A stretch of 64,000 bases of DNA, from positions 806,001 through 870,000 of the forward strand of contig NC_081340.1 in NCBI RefSeq assembly GCF_022539665.2, written 5' to 3'. Source of the stretch: Daphnia carinata (taxonomy: Eukaryota > Arthropoda > Branchiopoda > Diplostraca > Daphniidae). Below are positions 31,451 through 42,299 of the stretch, in pieces (the stretch's first letter is position 1; each line of letters opens with the position of its first letter). Below the pieces are notes generated by a model. That model did no database searches, was not told the DNA's origin, and saw only the letters and a program-made list of their open reading frames with translations. Position numbers and translations under genes: made by a program.

Positions 31451-32400
31451 ACCCCACCCCCAATCATTCATTGCCGGACTTCGATCAAATTAAATTAACT
31501 TTAGTATTTTTTTACACATACATATATAATTTAATGAAATCTGAACGTTATACGATTTTTTCGAAGCATGTATCTTCATTATCTCAAGGTTTAAAGACCA
31601 TGTCTAATGTGGTACAATGGATGTCCAGCTATCCCCCTTTCATTTTTTTTCCTTCAATTTTGTCATTTTCAAAAAAATTTGTTTACGACTAAACTACTAA
31701 ACCAATTAGAATGAGAAAAATTTTGAAAATAAACTTAGGTACACTTTACAACATCATACCTTCCAAAGCGCTAAATGCCATTTTTTTCAGATATAATGAC
31801 AAAATACGTTTTTTGTCCGATTTGGGTCCGCTTAACCCTAATATTTAACCAAAGCTAACTAAGATACCCCCATTTTTACCCTCTTCTCTATAGCTAGCCG
31901 TTCAGCCATGCAAGGAAGCTAAATTAGCATTTTTTTACATTACATTATCTCGATCGACCAAATACATTTAACTAAAACAGAAAGTAAAGCTACCTAAACA
32001 AAATTTATAAACCAAATCTGATAAAAATGTCAAGGGTACCTGCTACCTAAAAGAACCTCCAAAGAGGAACCTACCTAAAAGAACCTCCATGGAATTTTAA
32101 CTAAAATTCGATTTTTGGAAGCTGTCGTGAAAACAGCTTTTTCCCATAAGTTTTCCCCGTTTGTCTCAATACTTGAAGTATTACATATTGTATTTAGAAT
32201 CGCTGATATGGTAGATATGTTCCAAATGTATAAAGATCACCACGCGACTGTCATCCGCCTTCCTTTTTTCACGTCTCACGAAGGAATTATCCCAACTTAT
32301 CTAAGTGGCTTCGAGGAAAAAATTACCTTTGTAGGTAAATCACTCAAGGTAAAAGGATTTCTAAAGCAAAATTATTTTAGAGAATAAATTGGATTTTATA
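31451..32400. other. AT-rich intergenic stretch
   Basis: I see no gene. TACCTAAAAGAACCTCC occurs twice (about 32043 and 32073). A 90-codon plus ORF at 32115-32387 is not recognised and is probably part of an old repeat. Confidence 0.4.
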
Positions 32401-32406
32401 TATGCA

Positions 32407-32770
32407 AACTAGCCGCTTCAATCAATTTTTTATCGTGATCGGCGATCCGATCAAACTGTGGATGATCGGATTGCCGATCGAATTTTTTGGATCTTTTTTC
32501 CCGATCATTTTTATACATCTAGTGTACTAAAATTCACATTCTTTAAGGCATTTAGTACATTACAAAAAAGAGTGAGTATTAAACAGTCTCTGACAATTCT
32601 CGTTCGACAACAAAAGTAGTAAAATACTTACATGCGACAACCAAATCGACCGCTAGATGGCGCAAAGATTGGTCGCTAAAAATGATCGAATCCCGATCAA
32701 TCTCAAGTGATCGGATTAGCGATCAATTTTTTTTATCGTGATCGGGATTGCGATCGCGGCAAGTCTGTAT
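32407..32770. repeat. GATC-rich dispersed repeat
   Basis: ATCAATTTTTTATCGTGATC occurs at 32421 and again, with two extra T, at 32722, among many CGATC/GATCG words. The inverse core TCACGATAAAAAAATTGAT is at 46957 inside an isoleucyl-tRNA synthetase intron, so this is a repeat family. Confidence 0.5.
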
Positions 32771-34393
32771 ATATGGATGTATGTATGGATCTTGAACGTT
32801 ATACAATGAAAGGCGTGGCTTTAGTTTGAAAAATTCTCAAAACTAAATACTGCATTGTCCTGTTATGAACTTCTTGTTCCATTTAAATTAATTCAATGTC
32901 TTATTTTTCCATCTAGACCGGTAGCCATGGACATGCTTTGGTCTTTCCAGAGAAAAAAAACCTTCTACCATTACGATAAAGTTTGCAATAAACCAACGGC
33001 TTGCGGCATTTTTCAGCATCCCATCCCTAGTCACCAGAGGAAAGCGTGTTTTATAAGATTGTAATTCTGATTTTGAAGTAAGCAAGTCTAACTTGTCTTT
33101 TCGTGCCTAAGTCTATCTTTGGATAACCTAGATGGTTTTTGTTTGTAAATTAGTGACATCCACTCTTGGTCGTGTTTTAGCCAATAAATGGAGGCTGAGC
33201 CAACTGACTACCATGCGCTTGCAAGCAGCAGCCAGTTTAGTCTTCATTTTTGGTTAAATTGTCCCGAGGTCCAGAGACTCTATTGACTCTATGCCTTTTC
33301 GCAAAAAATCATGTGACAATATGATTTTCGGTACCATTCACATGGTTACTACGTTTTTTTAAAGAGAACTCAGCGACAGATACCTGTGCAAGAATCAAAG
33401 CCCCATTCTATACGGGTATAGTTGAAAACGTGCGCAAAAATTCTATATGTTTGTTAGGATACAGGCGTTTAAACACTTATTTGTGTCGCTTAGCAGTATC
33501 TCCCTATATGACCATATGTTAAGGTTTTGCGACTTCAAATTAGAGACCAGAGGGGGGACACAATGGAAAAGCATTTTCCTTTACGGGATTCCTGACTGAT
33601 ATTTTTCATGACCTTCCCTATTTTTATGGAATGTCAAGGATATACTCTGATGATTCATTCCTGAAACCTAAGCCAGGGTGGCGGAAGCTTAAACCGGAGG
33701 AGGTTAATGGATGTTTAATGTTAGTAACAAAGTTTTGATTTTTGACACGATGAGGACAGCAGCTGCTTGAAAAAAGCATGCTTATGGTAGCAACTCGCCA
33801 AATAGTCTCATATGAAATAAATTTTTGGTCTTCAATAGTATATGCTAATTTTGGGCAGCGATATCTGTATTCAGTCAAACGATACGCGGAACAAGTTGAC
33901 GCTGGATAATTTAAATGTTATGTAGATGTACCAATCAATCAGAAGTACAGCTTTCACGCACGTCTCGAAGTTGAGACTTAATTACGTTTTAGCAGATGAT
34001 CTAGAAGTACAACGGAAAGTACTGTATAGCATTAGAGGGCCTATGAAAGCGCAGCAAACGCCAGGTGTATGGGAGAAAAAAGGTGAAAACTATATCAATG
34101 AAAAACAAAAGCAAACGACTCCAGTAAACCAAACCTCTGATGTCACATTAAGTTGGTGTTGCTGCTACTCATTGCCGAGAATGCATTTCAATGGTCTTAG
34201 TGAGATGGAATGTGTCATGTGATACAACAAAATGGTACATATTTAGAAAACATGGAGGTTGTTAAGAGGACGGCATCACGAGCTCCCATCATATTTAAAT
34301 GGCAACCTTTCACCTATATACATGTCATCTGACAACACGTTTCTCTATCGTTTTCTCTCTCTCTTTGGAAGGTTCGTAGAAATACAAAGCCAT
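32771..34393. other. Intergenic region downstream of the GALNT gene
   Basis: No gene is supported. It contains an unrecognised 98-codon plus ORF (33926-34222). The 3' untranslated region of the minus-strand GALNT gene should lie just below 34394. I did not find a clear AATAAA there. Confidence 0.4.
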
Positions 34394-37300
34394 TTACAAG
34401 GAATTATCGTCTATAGTAGCCTGCCACTTAAACCGACTCTTCATGACCCATTGCTGTCCTGAGGATCCATCACATCTTCGTAACACAGGCAATGTTACAT
34501 CTCGTGATTCTGGTTTCGATAAGCAACGGCCGGAATTCACATGGCGTATCAGACCGTCCTACAACATAAAGAAATATTCCCAGAAATGTAATAGGTTTGC
34601 TTACTGACAAACTTTGTTAATACATTAGTCGACTTAAAACACGATACCTGAGCTTCATAGAGCCACGCTTGATTGCCACCCATTCCATGACAACGGATTA
34701 GCTTAACAATTCCGTCGGTTCCAGTAGCATCCAGACAGTTATCATCGGACATGATTTGCTGGCGTTTGGTGTATGCAAATACTTGATTACCGCCAAGTCC
34801 ATGGCAGTAGGAGATCCCGACATTCTCACCACCTAAGAATACGTTGGTTAATACGAAAAATAACATTGTGATTTCTTTTCATATTAACCTTTACGGCCCA
34901 TTGTATCTAAGCACGTTTGCGTTTCTGCATTGCGAATCTAAATATTGAAAAAAGGATTGGTCACTTTTAGTTGCACAGACACGAGAACATAATTAGCTAG
35001 AAAGGCTAGAAAAAGAGAATGCGAGAGAGGCTGCGAAAAAACTAAGAGAGTGGGAGAGAAAGAGGTGAAAAATAAAATAAATATTTTTAAAAATGTAAAA
35101 AAAAAAAATAATAATAAAAATTAAAAAACCCAATAATAATAACTATGATAATAAGTTCTAATACCTCTCCGAGGAAAAAATAGTCCAAAGGCATTTGAGA
35201 TTCGGGATAAACATTCTCCAGATACCACCGAAAACTTTTACAATTGAGCTTCTTTCTCAAAGCGCGTCTGGATGATACATCTCCCACTTCCACACTTCTT
35301 GCACCTAAAGAATCCATTCAATGCCAAAGTCAAAACATTTGCCCAATCATTAAATTGACTAAATATGCAAAAGGAAAGAAGCTATGGGTAGAGGGAAATC
35401 GAGTTACTTTTCATTTGTTTAAATGCGTTTCTAAAAGCCAAACATATCCATTGGCGCAAGATGGAAGCAGAAAGGAAGTGAAAAACTACGTTAGTAGGCG
35501 TGAAGCAATACCGAGTCACCGATGGAAATTTCAAAACAGACATAACGTTGTAAAGTGACAAAGAAGTAAAAACAGAAGGAAAGAGAGGAAGGATAAACAA
35601 CAAAAATAAAAAAACAAAAAACAAAAAAGGAACGCTTGTCCTGCCATGCTATACATCCCGATAGAGCGGTTGCATGCCAAATTGAATTGCTGAGGTGACT
35701 AAATAGAACACATCAGCAATGGATTCCCTACCGGGATTGAGCTCATAATAAAATTCCTTCCATTGGTCGAGCCAAACTTCAGCAAGTCGTGCATTGTTGT
35801 GGTTGACAATGCGCGCTGTTCCGCCAGGAAATGAGTAGGGAGTAGTTTTGCGAAAGACATGACCCACGTGACTACAGGTGGCTATTTCTACCGACCCACC
35901 ACACATCCACACCTGGGCACCCGATTCATCATAAAGAATCACTAAAGATTGGTTAGTAGAATCCTAAAGTTAATGTGTACGAAACCATTGTATCTACAAA
36001 TAGCCACTGCAGCCCATATTCCAACAATTAGGTCTTCGTAAACGATTCGAAGACGAGGCTTAATCCTAAGAAAGCTACACTGTCACGAGAATGGTTCCTG
36101 TTAACACATAAACCAGCAATTGCTCTGGGTAACCAATAAGCTACCTGTCCCTAAATGCGGGCCGTTAGTGTGTAAATCCTGTCCGAAAGCCCCAACCCAA
36201 GCGTTTCTACTAAAGATATGGGCTTGAAGCCCGGATCAATATTAGTATAAAGGAGGACGCTGGTTCTACATAGTAAACAGAAACGGGTGGAGGTGAGATG
36301 ATTCAACCTGGGTTCATCTCGTAGAAGAAATCCTTCCAGCGATCCATCCAGACTTCAGCTACTCTTGCGGCATTTTTGTTGACAATCTTGGCAACACCCC
36401 CGGGAAAGGAATATGGCGACTTGTCTCGAAATACATGACCAACATGTGAACATGGAATTATTTCCAGTTCGCCACCACATTGCCACACCTGTATCAAGAG
36501 CACAACTCTCCATCGTCATGACACGCGGTAATTTTTCTTACCATAATCTATAAATTTAGCGGCATTTTGATGGTTACGTAAAAAGAATGATCACCCAGCA
36601 TCCACTTTACGTATCCTTTCAAACCGTTCCGTATAGTACGAAAACATACCCTAAAGGACATTTCGAGATTTTCACCACCCCAAATGTCCATGCCTTCGTC
36701 ATAGGTGCCGATTTCCTCAAAATAATCTTTGTCGATGGAGAACAGTCCTCCAGCCATTGTTGGTGTCCGCAAAGGCTGAGTGCGATCTCCGTTTCGTCGA
36801 TCCATCTCCCTTTGTGGAACTCGGTACCTAATAAGATTCACCAAAATGTTTATGCTTTTTGCATAAGCATATCATTATAACGATAATACCATCTGAAGTT
36901 GAGTTTCCAATTGAAACCTCCCCAAGTCATGTCGGACGCTGTCACATATTCAAATGACTCATCCGAAATTACATCGATTATCGGACACACAACGATTTTC
37001 CTGCATTAAATATACGATAATGATGAATTAATAAGTAATGTGTTATTTAAAAAAAAAAAACCTAAGTCTACAACGAAATATCAATAAATGTCACCTATTT
37101 TCCGCCACCCGAGCTAACAAAGGTTCAAGCCACCCTTCTGTGCATTCACAGTGGGCATCAAGAAACGTAATTACTTGTCCTTTAACTTCTTTAGCACCAA
37201 TAAGGCGAGCTCGGATGAGTCCCGAACGTTTGTGAGTACGGAGTACGTGAACAGGGACGGGGAAATTAGCTACGTGTTCTTCAAGTTCCTTTCCGAGATA

Positions 37301-38283
37301 ATCTTTGCCCGACACGCCAAGCACAAATAATAATAACAAAATATAAAAAAATATCCAGTTTAGTAGGTTGTAAAAATCATTAGAAACATTAATCACGTAC
37401 CTCTTTCACTAGCATCATCCACCAGAATAATTTCTGCCAGCAGTTCACGTGGTGAGCGGGTTATGATAGACCATACAGTGCGAAGCAATGTTGACCAAGC
37501 CTCATTGTGAAAGACGATAACAATGCTCGTTGTTGGAAGCATGGAAGGATAAGATTTTTCACGGCAACTAGTACGGTTGGAAATAAATCATTTTACGTCC
37601 ATGGTCTACCATAAATATGTTTAGATGGATTTTACATACCCTTCTAAGCGAACATCTGGAAGCGAGCGGTTCAGAGATATGGAGTCTGAAGCCAACAGAT
37701 TGAACTGATTGAGACGGAACTTTTCTCTCATTAAAGATTCCTGATCCGCAGGTAAATGAACAGGCTTCCCCATTTCTCCGGGACTGCCAGCTTGTTCAGG
37801 CACGACTGCAGCTGGAACCCATTTCTTTAGCTCATGTTGGGCATATTTTAACGAAAACCCACGTTCATCCATCTCTATCACCTATGTAAGAGAAATTCAG
37901 CGGTTAATAATACTTTTTTTTTTATCTAGCCCAGTTATGTTCCTATCTCAGTAATCTTAAAGAGGATGTTGCTATAGTTGAATGCACACCTCATCTTTAT
38001 GGTTGGATGGTAACGATGCTTGAGCAAAATGATTGACGGCGTTACCGGAGGAATCATCAAGGATCTCTCTTTTCGCTGGATGGGCCCCAGCAGCTTGGGC
38101 ACCAAGAATGCCAAGTGAATTTTGGGGCATAGCACCATGATTTCCATCAGCAATCCCGTTACCTCGAGAAGGAGTAGGAGAATCCGAATAGTAAAAGAGG
38201 ACTGCAACATCAAGTAGAAACCACACCAATGAAGTGAACAGGATGATACGACATGTATGCATTCTTATCCTTCCTCGAAACAT
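34394..38283 (-). CDS. Polypeptide N-acetylgalactosaminyltransferase, GALNT1/13 type, 639 aa
   Basis: Coding exons (minus): 38283-37990, 37881-37640, 37567-37401, 37302-37095, 37000-36890, 36827-36650, then either 36488-36308 or 35912-35732, then 35304-35165, 34937-34889, 34832-34648, 34558-34394. All junctions are GT-AG and in phase. It transfers GalNAc from UDP-GalNAc to Ser/Thr of secretory proteins in the Golgi. Residues 12-32 form the type II membrane anchor. The glycosyltransferase 2 fold carries [19 protein letters not shown], the DxH metal site in FLDAHCE (about 284), and [13 protein letters not shown] with [11 protein letters not shown] in the Gal/GalNAc-T motif. The ricin-type lectin domain (about 500-639) has three repeats with TCLDTMG, NCLDATG and GRCLSKP plus QxF/QxW turns. 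Its length is typical for the family. Confidence 0.95.
35732..35912 (-). other. GALNT alternative exon 7b
   Basis: 181 bp, the same length and phase as 7a. It encodes [20 protein letters not shown] through FYYELNP plus one base. The acceptor is CCAG and the donor CCCG|GTAG. About two thirds of residues match 7a. Because 181 is not a multiple of 3, including both exons or neither would break the frame, so use should be mutually exclusive. Confidence 0.88.
36308..36488 (-). other. GALNT alternative exon 7a
   Basis: 181 bp. It encodes [20 protein letters not shown] through FFYEMNP and one base of the Gly codon. The acceptor is ACAG and the donor CCAG|GTTG. It ends the catalytic domain, including the acceptor-loop cysteine and His region. 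It is one of a pair with 35732-35912. Confidence 0.9.
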
Positions 38284-40030
38284 TCTAGTTTGGTAGAGCC
38301 TGCTTTACTACAAAAGAAAAATGTGCTATGAATAGGGAGTTAACATGGTTGTCATTGCCTGCTTATTTACATAAACTTTAAGATACAAATTACTAACACC
38401 ATGACAAAATTTCCACCTGGAAAATTCTTTAGAAACATACCTAAAATATAGCTAGCAAAATTAATGGGATCAGTGTAAAATAGGATCTACATTAACGGAA
38501 GTCAACAAGAAATAACCATCTAATAGAGAAACATTTTGACAGATTGCTAGACGTATGAGATATTATGACCAATTATAATGCAACCTAAGGAACAGAAATA
38601 ACCTGGTTTACATTCCGAATCAGGGGTTTTCCTTTCACTTCCTCCACAAACATATTTGCCTTCATCAACCTTTCACTTCACACTAGTTTCAATTTCCTCC
38701 TGACATACAAACTGGTGGTAATTATAAATAAAACTTGAAAAAAAATGTTTTTTGGCCTTTTTTTTTTAATATGAAATTTGACAAATCATTTTGACACTTC
38801 ATTCTGCAGGCAAGGAAGATCTATTTACCTGACAGTAGGTATAGTAAGTAGGGTGGATAAAAAATTTAAAAAATTAAAAAAATTTGGAAAAGGCGAAATA
38901 ATACATATATCTTCCTTACAACTTAATTCCATTTCAAGATAAGTAGCTAAAAAGAATAACGTTTTAACAACATACGAATGAGAAGGGAACTTTTCTGTCA
39001 TACCTCGCTTGCTTGAACTTCAATTCTCAAATAAAGCCAAATTAATGCTAAGAACACGAAAGTTACAACATCTGTTTTAGGTTACCTTGCCTGATCCAAA
39101 AGTAAGTCCACTTCGTACAATTCTAGGAGAAAGTGCTATCGAAATCAAGATGTGTTTACTGCTCCTAACGTTCCGCATGAAGAAACGCAAGCTTCATGAC
39201 GTGGCTATTGCATAAAAATCTCGGAAGCGAACAAATGTAAAGGTAAGAGTTTTTAGGGTGGTGCCTAAAGCGCAGGAGCCATAGGTGGGATGAATATAAA
39301 ATGTATAACTGGAGGTGCGGAAATTGTGGAAAATGAGGGAAAAGCGAAAATATTCTGTTGCTAGCCATATAACGAGATGGCGCTTCTGATGAATCACACC
39401 GGTCGCGTACAACCACTATCCCTTCCTCAAGTTGGCATGATTTGGTCCAAACCAAATCATCGGACTTCTTGGGGCCGAGTCCAATTTTAGGACTACTTCA
39501 TAGTACAACCATTATAGTATTTTAACCCCAAACTAGTTATAAGAATAATTCTTTTTTTTAGGGGGGGGGAGGAGGGGTTGTTACTGATACATTACTCAGG
39601 AACTGTGTGAAACCTTTCATTGAAACAATAATTACATCACATTCTAAAATGCGATCAATAATTTTGCTAGCGCAAAAAAGCACATATTTTTTTCATTTTA
39701 CAATTTTAAAAAATAAGCAGATAAAAATTTTTTTGAACCACATGTATACAATATTTGATTTATTTTGCATTTTAATTACCATACGTAAAAACCTAATAAT
39801 GATGAGAAAATCTAGGCGCCAGCAACAATTTTTAAGCCGAATTTAAAAGGCTCTTATGACAAATACACCAAACTAAAACCAATTCCTGTTACCATAAGCG
39901 AATGCCCAAAAATTACTTATTGATCTTATTTTAAAGCCAGTGTCAGTTGTATAACACAACCATTAATTTTTCAAAGAGTTGGATAGTTAAAAAGTTATTA
40001 ACGTTTTAGAGAGCCTCCATTCTCACACAT
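38284..40030. other. Intergenic region upstream of GALNT
   Basis: No gene is supported. The GALNT 5' untranslated region and promoter should lie at its left end. Several short unrecognised ORFs (for example 39165-39455 minus) show no family features. Homopolymer runs occur at 38751-38768 and 39548-39570. Confidence 0.4.
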
Positions 40031-40034
40031 TTGC

Positions 40035-41632
40035 AGCTTTAGTCCTATTTTAGGCAACGCCCACTTTCCGCAGTAATAGCCGCTGCTATTTGGGTACTAT
40101 GCTCGGCACCTGCATAGGACTGCTATCGGCAATGTACTGGTGTGACGAAAAAACAGGATGAACTGCAGAAAAATGTGGCGGTTTTCCCTATGCTTTGTTT
40201 GCCACACCCGACACGTTTCACTGCAACCTCCCTGTACTGTACGTACGTGTATCGCGTCAGTATCTTACAGCCGTAAGCTGGGCCAAACATAGCAACCAAA
40301 TAGCAGCAGCAAGTGAGTGCGGTCTAAACTAGGACTAAAAACTACTAAAATTTGAGAAAAAGCAAATTAAAAAAAGATATAAAAATAAAGGATTATTGTT
40401 TATTCTGTATTCATCGCCTAAGTTCAACGTTGTCTATTCGTTATTGCTATTCCATTCACGCTGTAACTCTATTCGTATTCAAGATCGAATTCCGAATATT
40501 TTTTGGTGGGTTGGGTTGAGTCAATTTTTTGGTTTACACTAGGGCACCTCGTAATCATATTTTTTTTGGACTGTATTGGCGGACCGTCAAAGACCGTTTA
40601 GTCAAACATTTTGTTTGATGGGAATAGTACCCGATTGAAGACAAGATCAATCCTCTTTGCTTTTCATTTACAAAATTTTACTAGGATAGATTTTGCGATA
40701 TCTTCATAAATCTGTGGCATATATAGATCAAGCAGATATAAGAAAAAAAATCCGTCCACTACGTACACATCGATGTGCCCCGGTCCAACATTGATGATTC
40801 TATTCTTCAGATTTTTGTAAAGCAACGATTTATCGGTACTGTTTACCGTTCCCTTACGATGACTGAACACTAACGAGACTGGAGGAGTAGATATTGAAGG
40901 AAAACAGCGATAGCTAGCTTGTGATTTAATGAAATCATTAGCAGTTTTTCCATCATCTCCCGTTCCATATTGATTTCTTTGATGATTCCTTTACAAATTC
41001 TCATTACCTTTATTCCATCGATTGCAAATGTTGATATTTTCTGTCTAAAGAAACATAAAAAAAGACGAGATTTTACTACGGGATTCCAAAGCTCTCCGTC
41101 AGATTCTAGCAGGCCGATCGGCTACACGGCTGATAGAGAAAACCAAGTTTTTTTCATTTACAGAATTTGTAGTTGCCAGTCAATGTACTTAAAAGTAAAA
41201 TTGAATGTATTGAAGCTTCCTTTCATTCCGTTTGATGAACAAGAATCATCAAACAGTGAAATCTGGAAATGTTTTATGTATGTTTGAAGTTCATCATTTT
41301 TTGAAAATTGCGCCTTTCGCGACATTGCCTGGTTGCTATTTCGTTGTTATTTTCTTTTGCATGACTCGGCCAATGACCAGTGAGGCAGCAGCGCTCATCC
41401 CCGATCGTCTTTGATCGGTGCAAACCGCGATTTGTTGAAAAAAAAATTATCAATCTGTCGGGTTAATTTCTCGTTTTCGAATTACAGTTAACGGTTTCAA
41501 TCGCCATATCCAAAATAATTTAGAAAATTAGCGGAAATTTCAAATGAAACCAATTAAATCATTAACTCTTGTGGGCGTAATATGGCGCCAGCGGGGTAAT
41601 ACTCCCCGCACTCGCACTAGTTAAAATAGGAC
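40035..41632. mobile_element. Possible decayed transposon
   Basis: TAGTCCTATTTTA at 40035 and its inverse TAAAATAGGACTA at 41623 bracket about 1.6 kb. Inside is a minus-strand 68-codon ORF (40664-40870) with GPGHIDVYVVDGFFFLYLLD. It loosely recalls a VDGGFLLH-type stretch seen in arthropod repeat-derived proteins, a resemblance from memory that I cannot confirm. CTAGGACTA at 40325 is another related word. Confidence 0.25.
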
Positions 41633-41633
41633 T

Positions 41634-41804
41634 ATGGCAGGTAAACGAGCATTAAAATCTAACAAAAATTCAAATTCTTCAGGTGCCAAAAAACCTATAA
41701 GTTCGGCCTTATCGAACATCAGTGGAGAAACCTTATTGAACATCAATGTAACTGCTGATGAAGCATTATTCCATAGCTGGTATCATATCTGCAGAAACTG
41801 CTGA
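41634..41804 (+). CDS. Small unrecognised ORF, 56 aa
   Basis: Starts MAGKRALKSNKNSNSSGAKK, basic N-terminus, stop TGA at 41802. No family recognised. It may be the first exon of a longer gene or chance. Confidence 0.2.
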   Translation: MAGKRALKSNKNSNSSGAKKPISSALSNISGETLLNINVTADEALFHSWYHICRNC

Positions 41805-42028
41805 ATTAAAAACAGGTGAATTGAAACAATATGTGAATGAGGAGACCGCACCAAGTAATTGTAATCCAACTGTGTTTGCGAAATCTTGTATTTTTATAAT
41901 TAAAATAATTTGTATTAATAATTATTTTAAAAATATGTTTAAATACTAACTAATAACTTAAAATAAAACTAACTATAGACAAATATACACTCACACGATA
42001 ATTAATCTTTCGTTACAATATGGAAAAA

Positions 42029-42244
42029 TTACTTTCTTGCAAAGAAATATTTCGGTGCAATAGCTTCTACCGCGAACCTGATGGTGAATCGCGTAACCCC
42101 TTCGTAAACAACGCCCAATTCTCCAACAGCCAGGGATAAGGGGATCGTGTTCGTTACCGTACTATTATATCGTGGTTGAACATTCAAGTAACTGAGGATA
42201 GCAGACGATAACTCAATGTGCAAACGATTCAAGGGTTGTGGCAT
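42029..42244 (-). CDS. Small divergent ORF, 71 aa
   Basis: The frame starts MPQPLNRLHIELSSAILSYL and ends with a stop at 42029. Its ATG is 55 bp from the isoleucyl-tRNA synthetase ATG on the other strand, as in a shared bidirectional promoter. It has no signal peptide or membrane segment and no recognised domain. Its composition is protein-like rather than low-complexity. It could be a whole small gene or a first exon. Confidence 0.4.
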   Translation of the reverse strand: MPQPLNRLHIELSSAILSYLNVQPRYNSTVTNTIPLSLAVGELGVVYEGVTRFTIRFAVEAIAPKYFFARK

Positions 42245-42299
42245 ATGACACGGTAGTTTGAATGATCACGGTTGTGTTTTGCGGATCAGTTTGCAAGCG
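42245..42299. promoter_or_regulatory. Putative bidirectional promoter gap
   Basis: 55 bp separate the two divergent start codons. It has no TATA box, and the transcription starts are not visible. The inference rests on spacing only. Confidence 0.35.

Noticed and set aside
36131-36290. A third copy of the alternative GALNT exon in the intron
   Set aside because: No GGELE or CSHVGH reading was found in any minus frame there. Only two versions exist.
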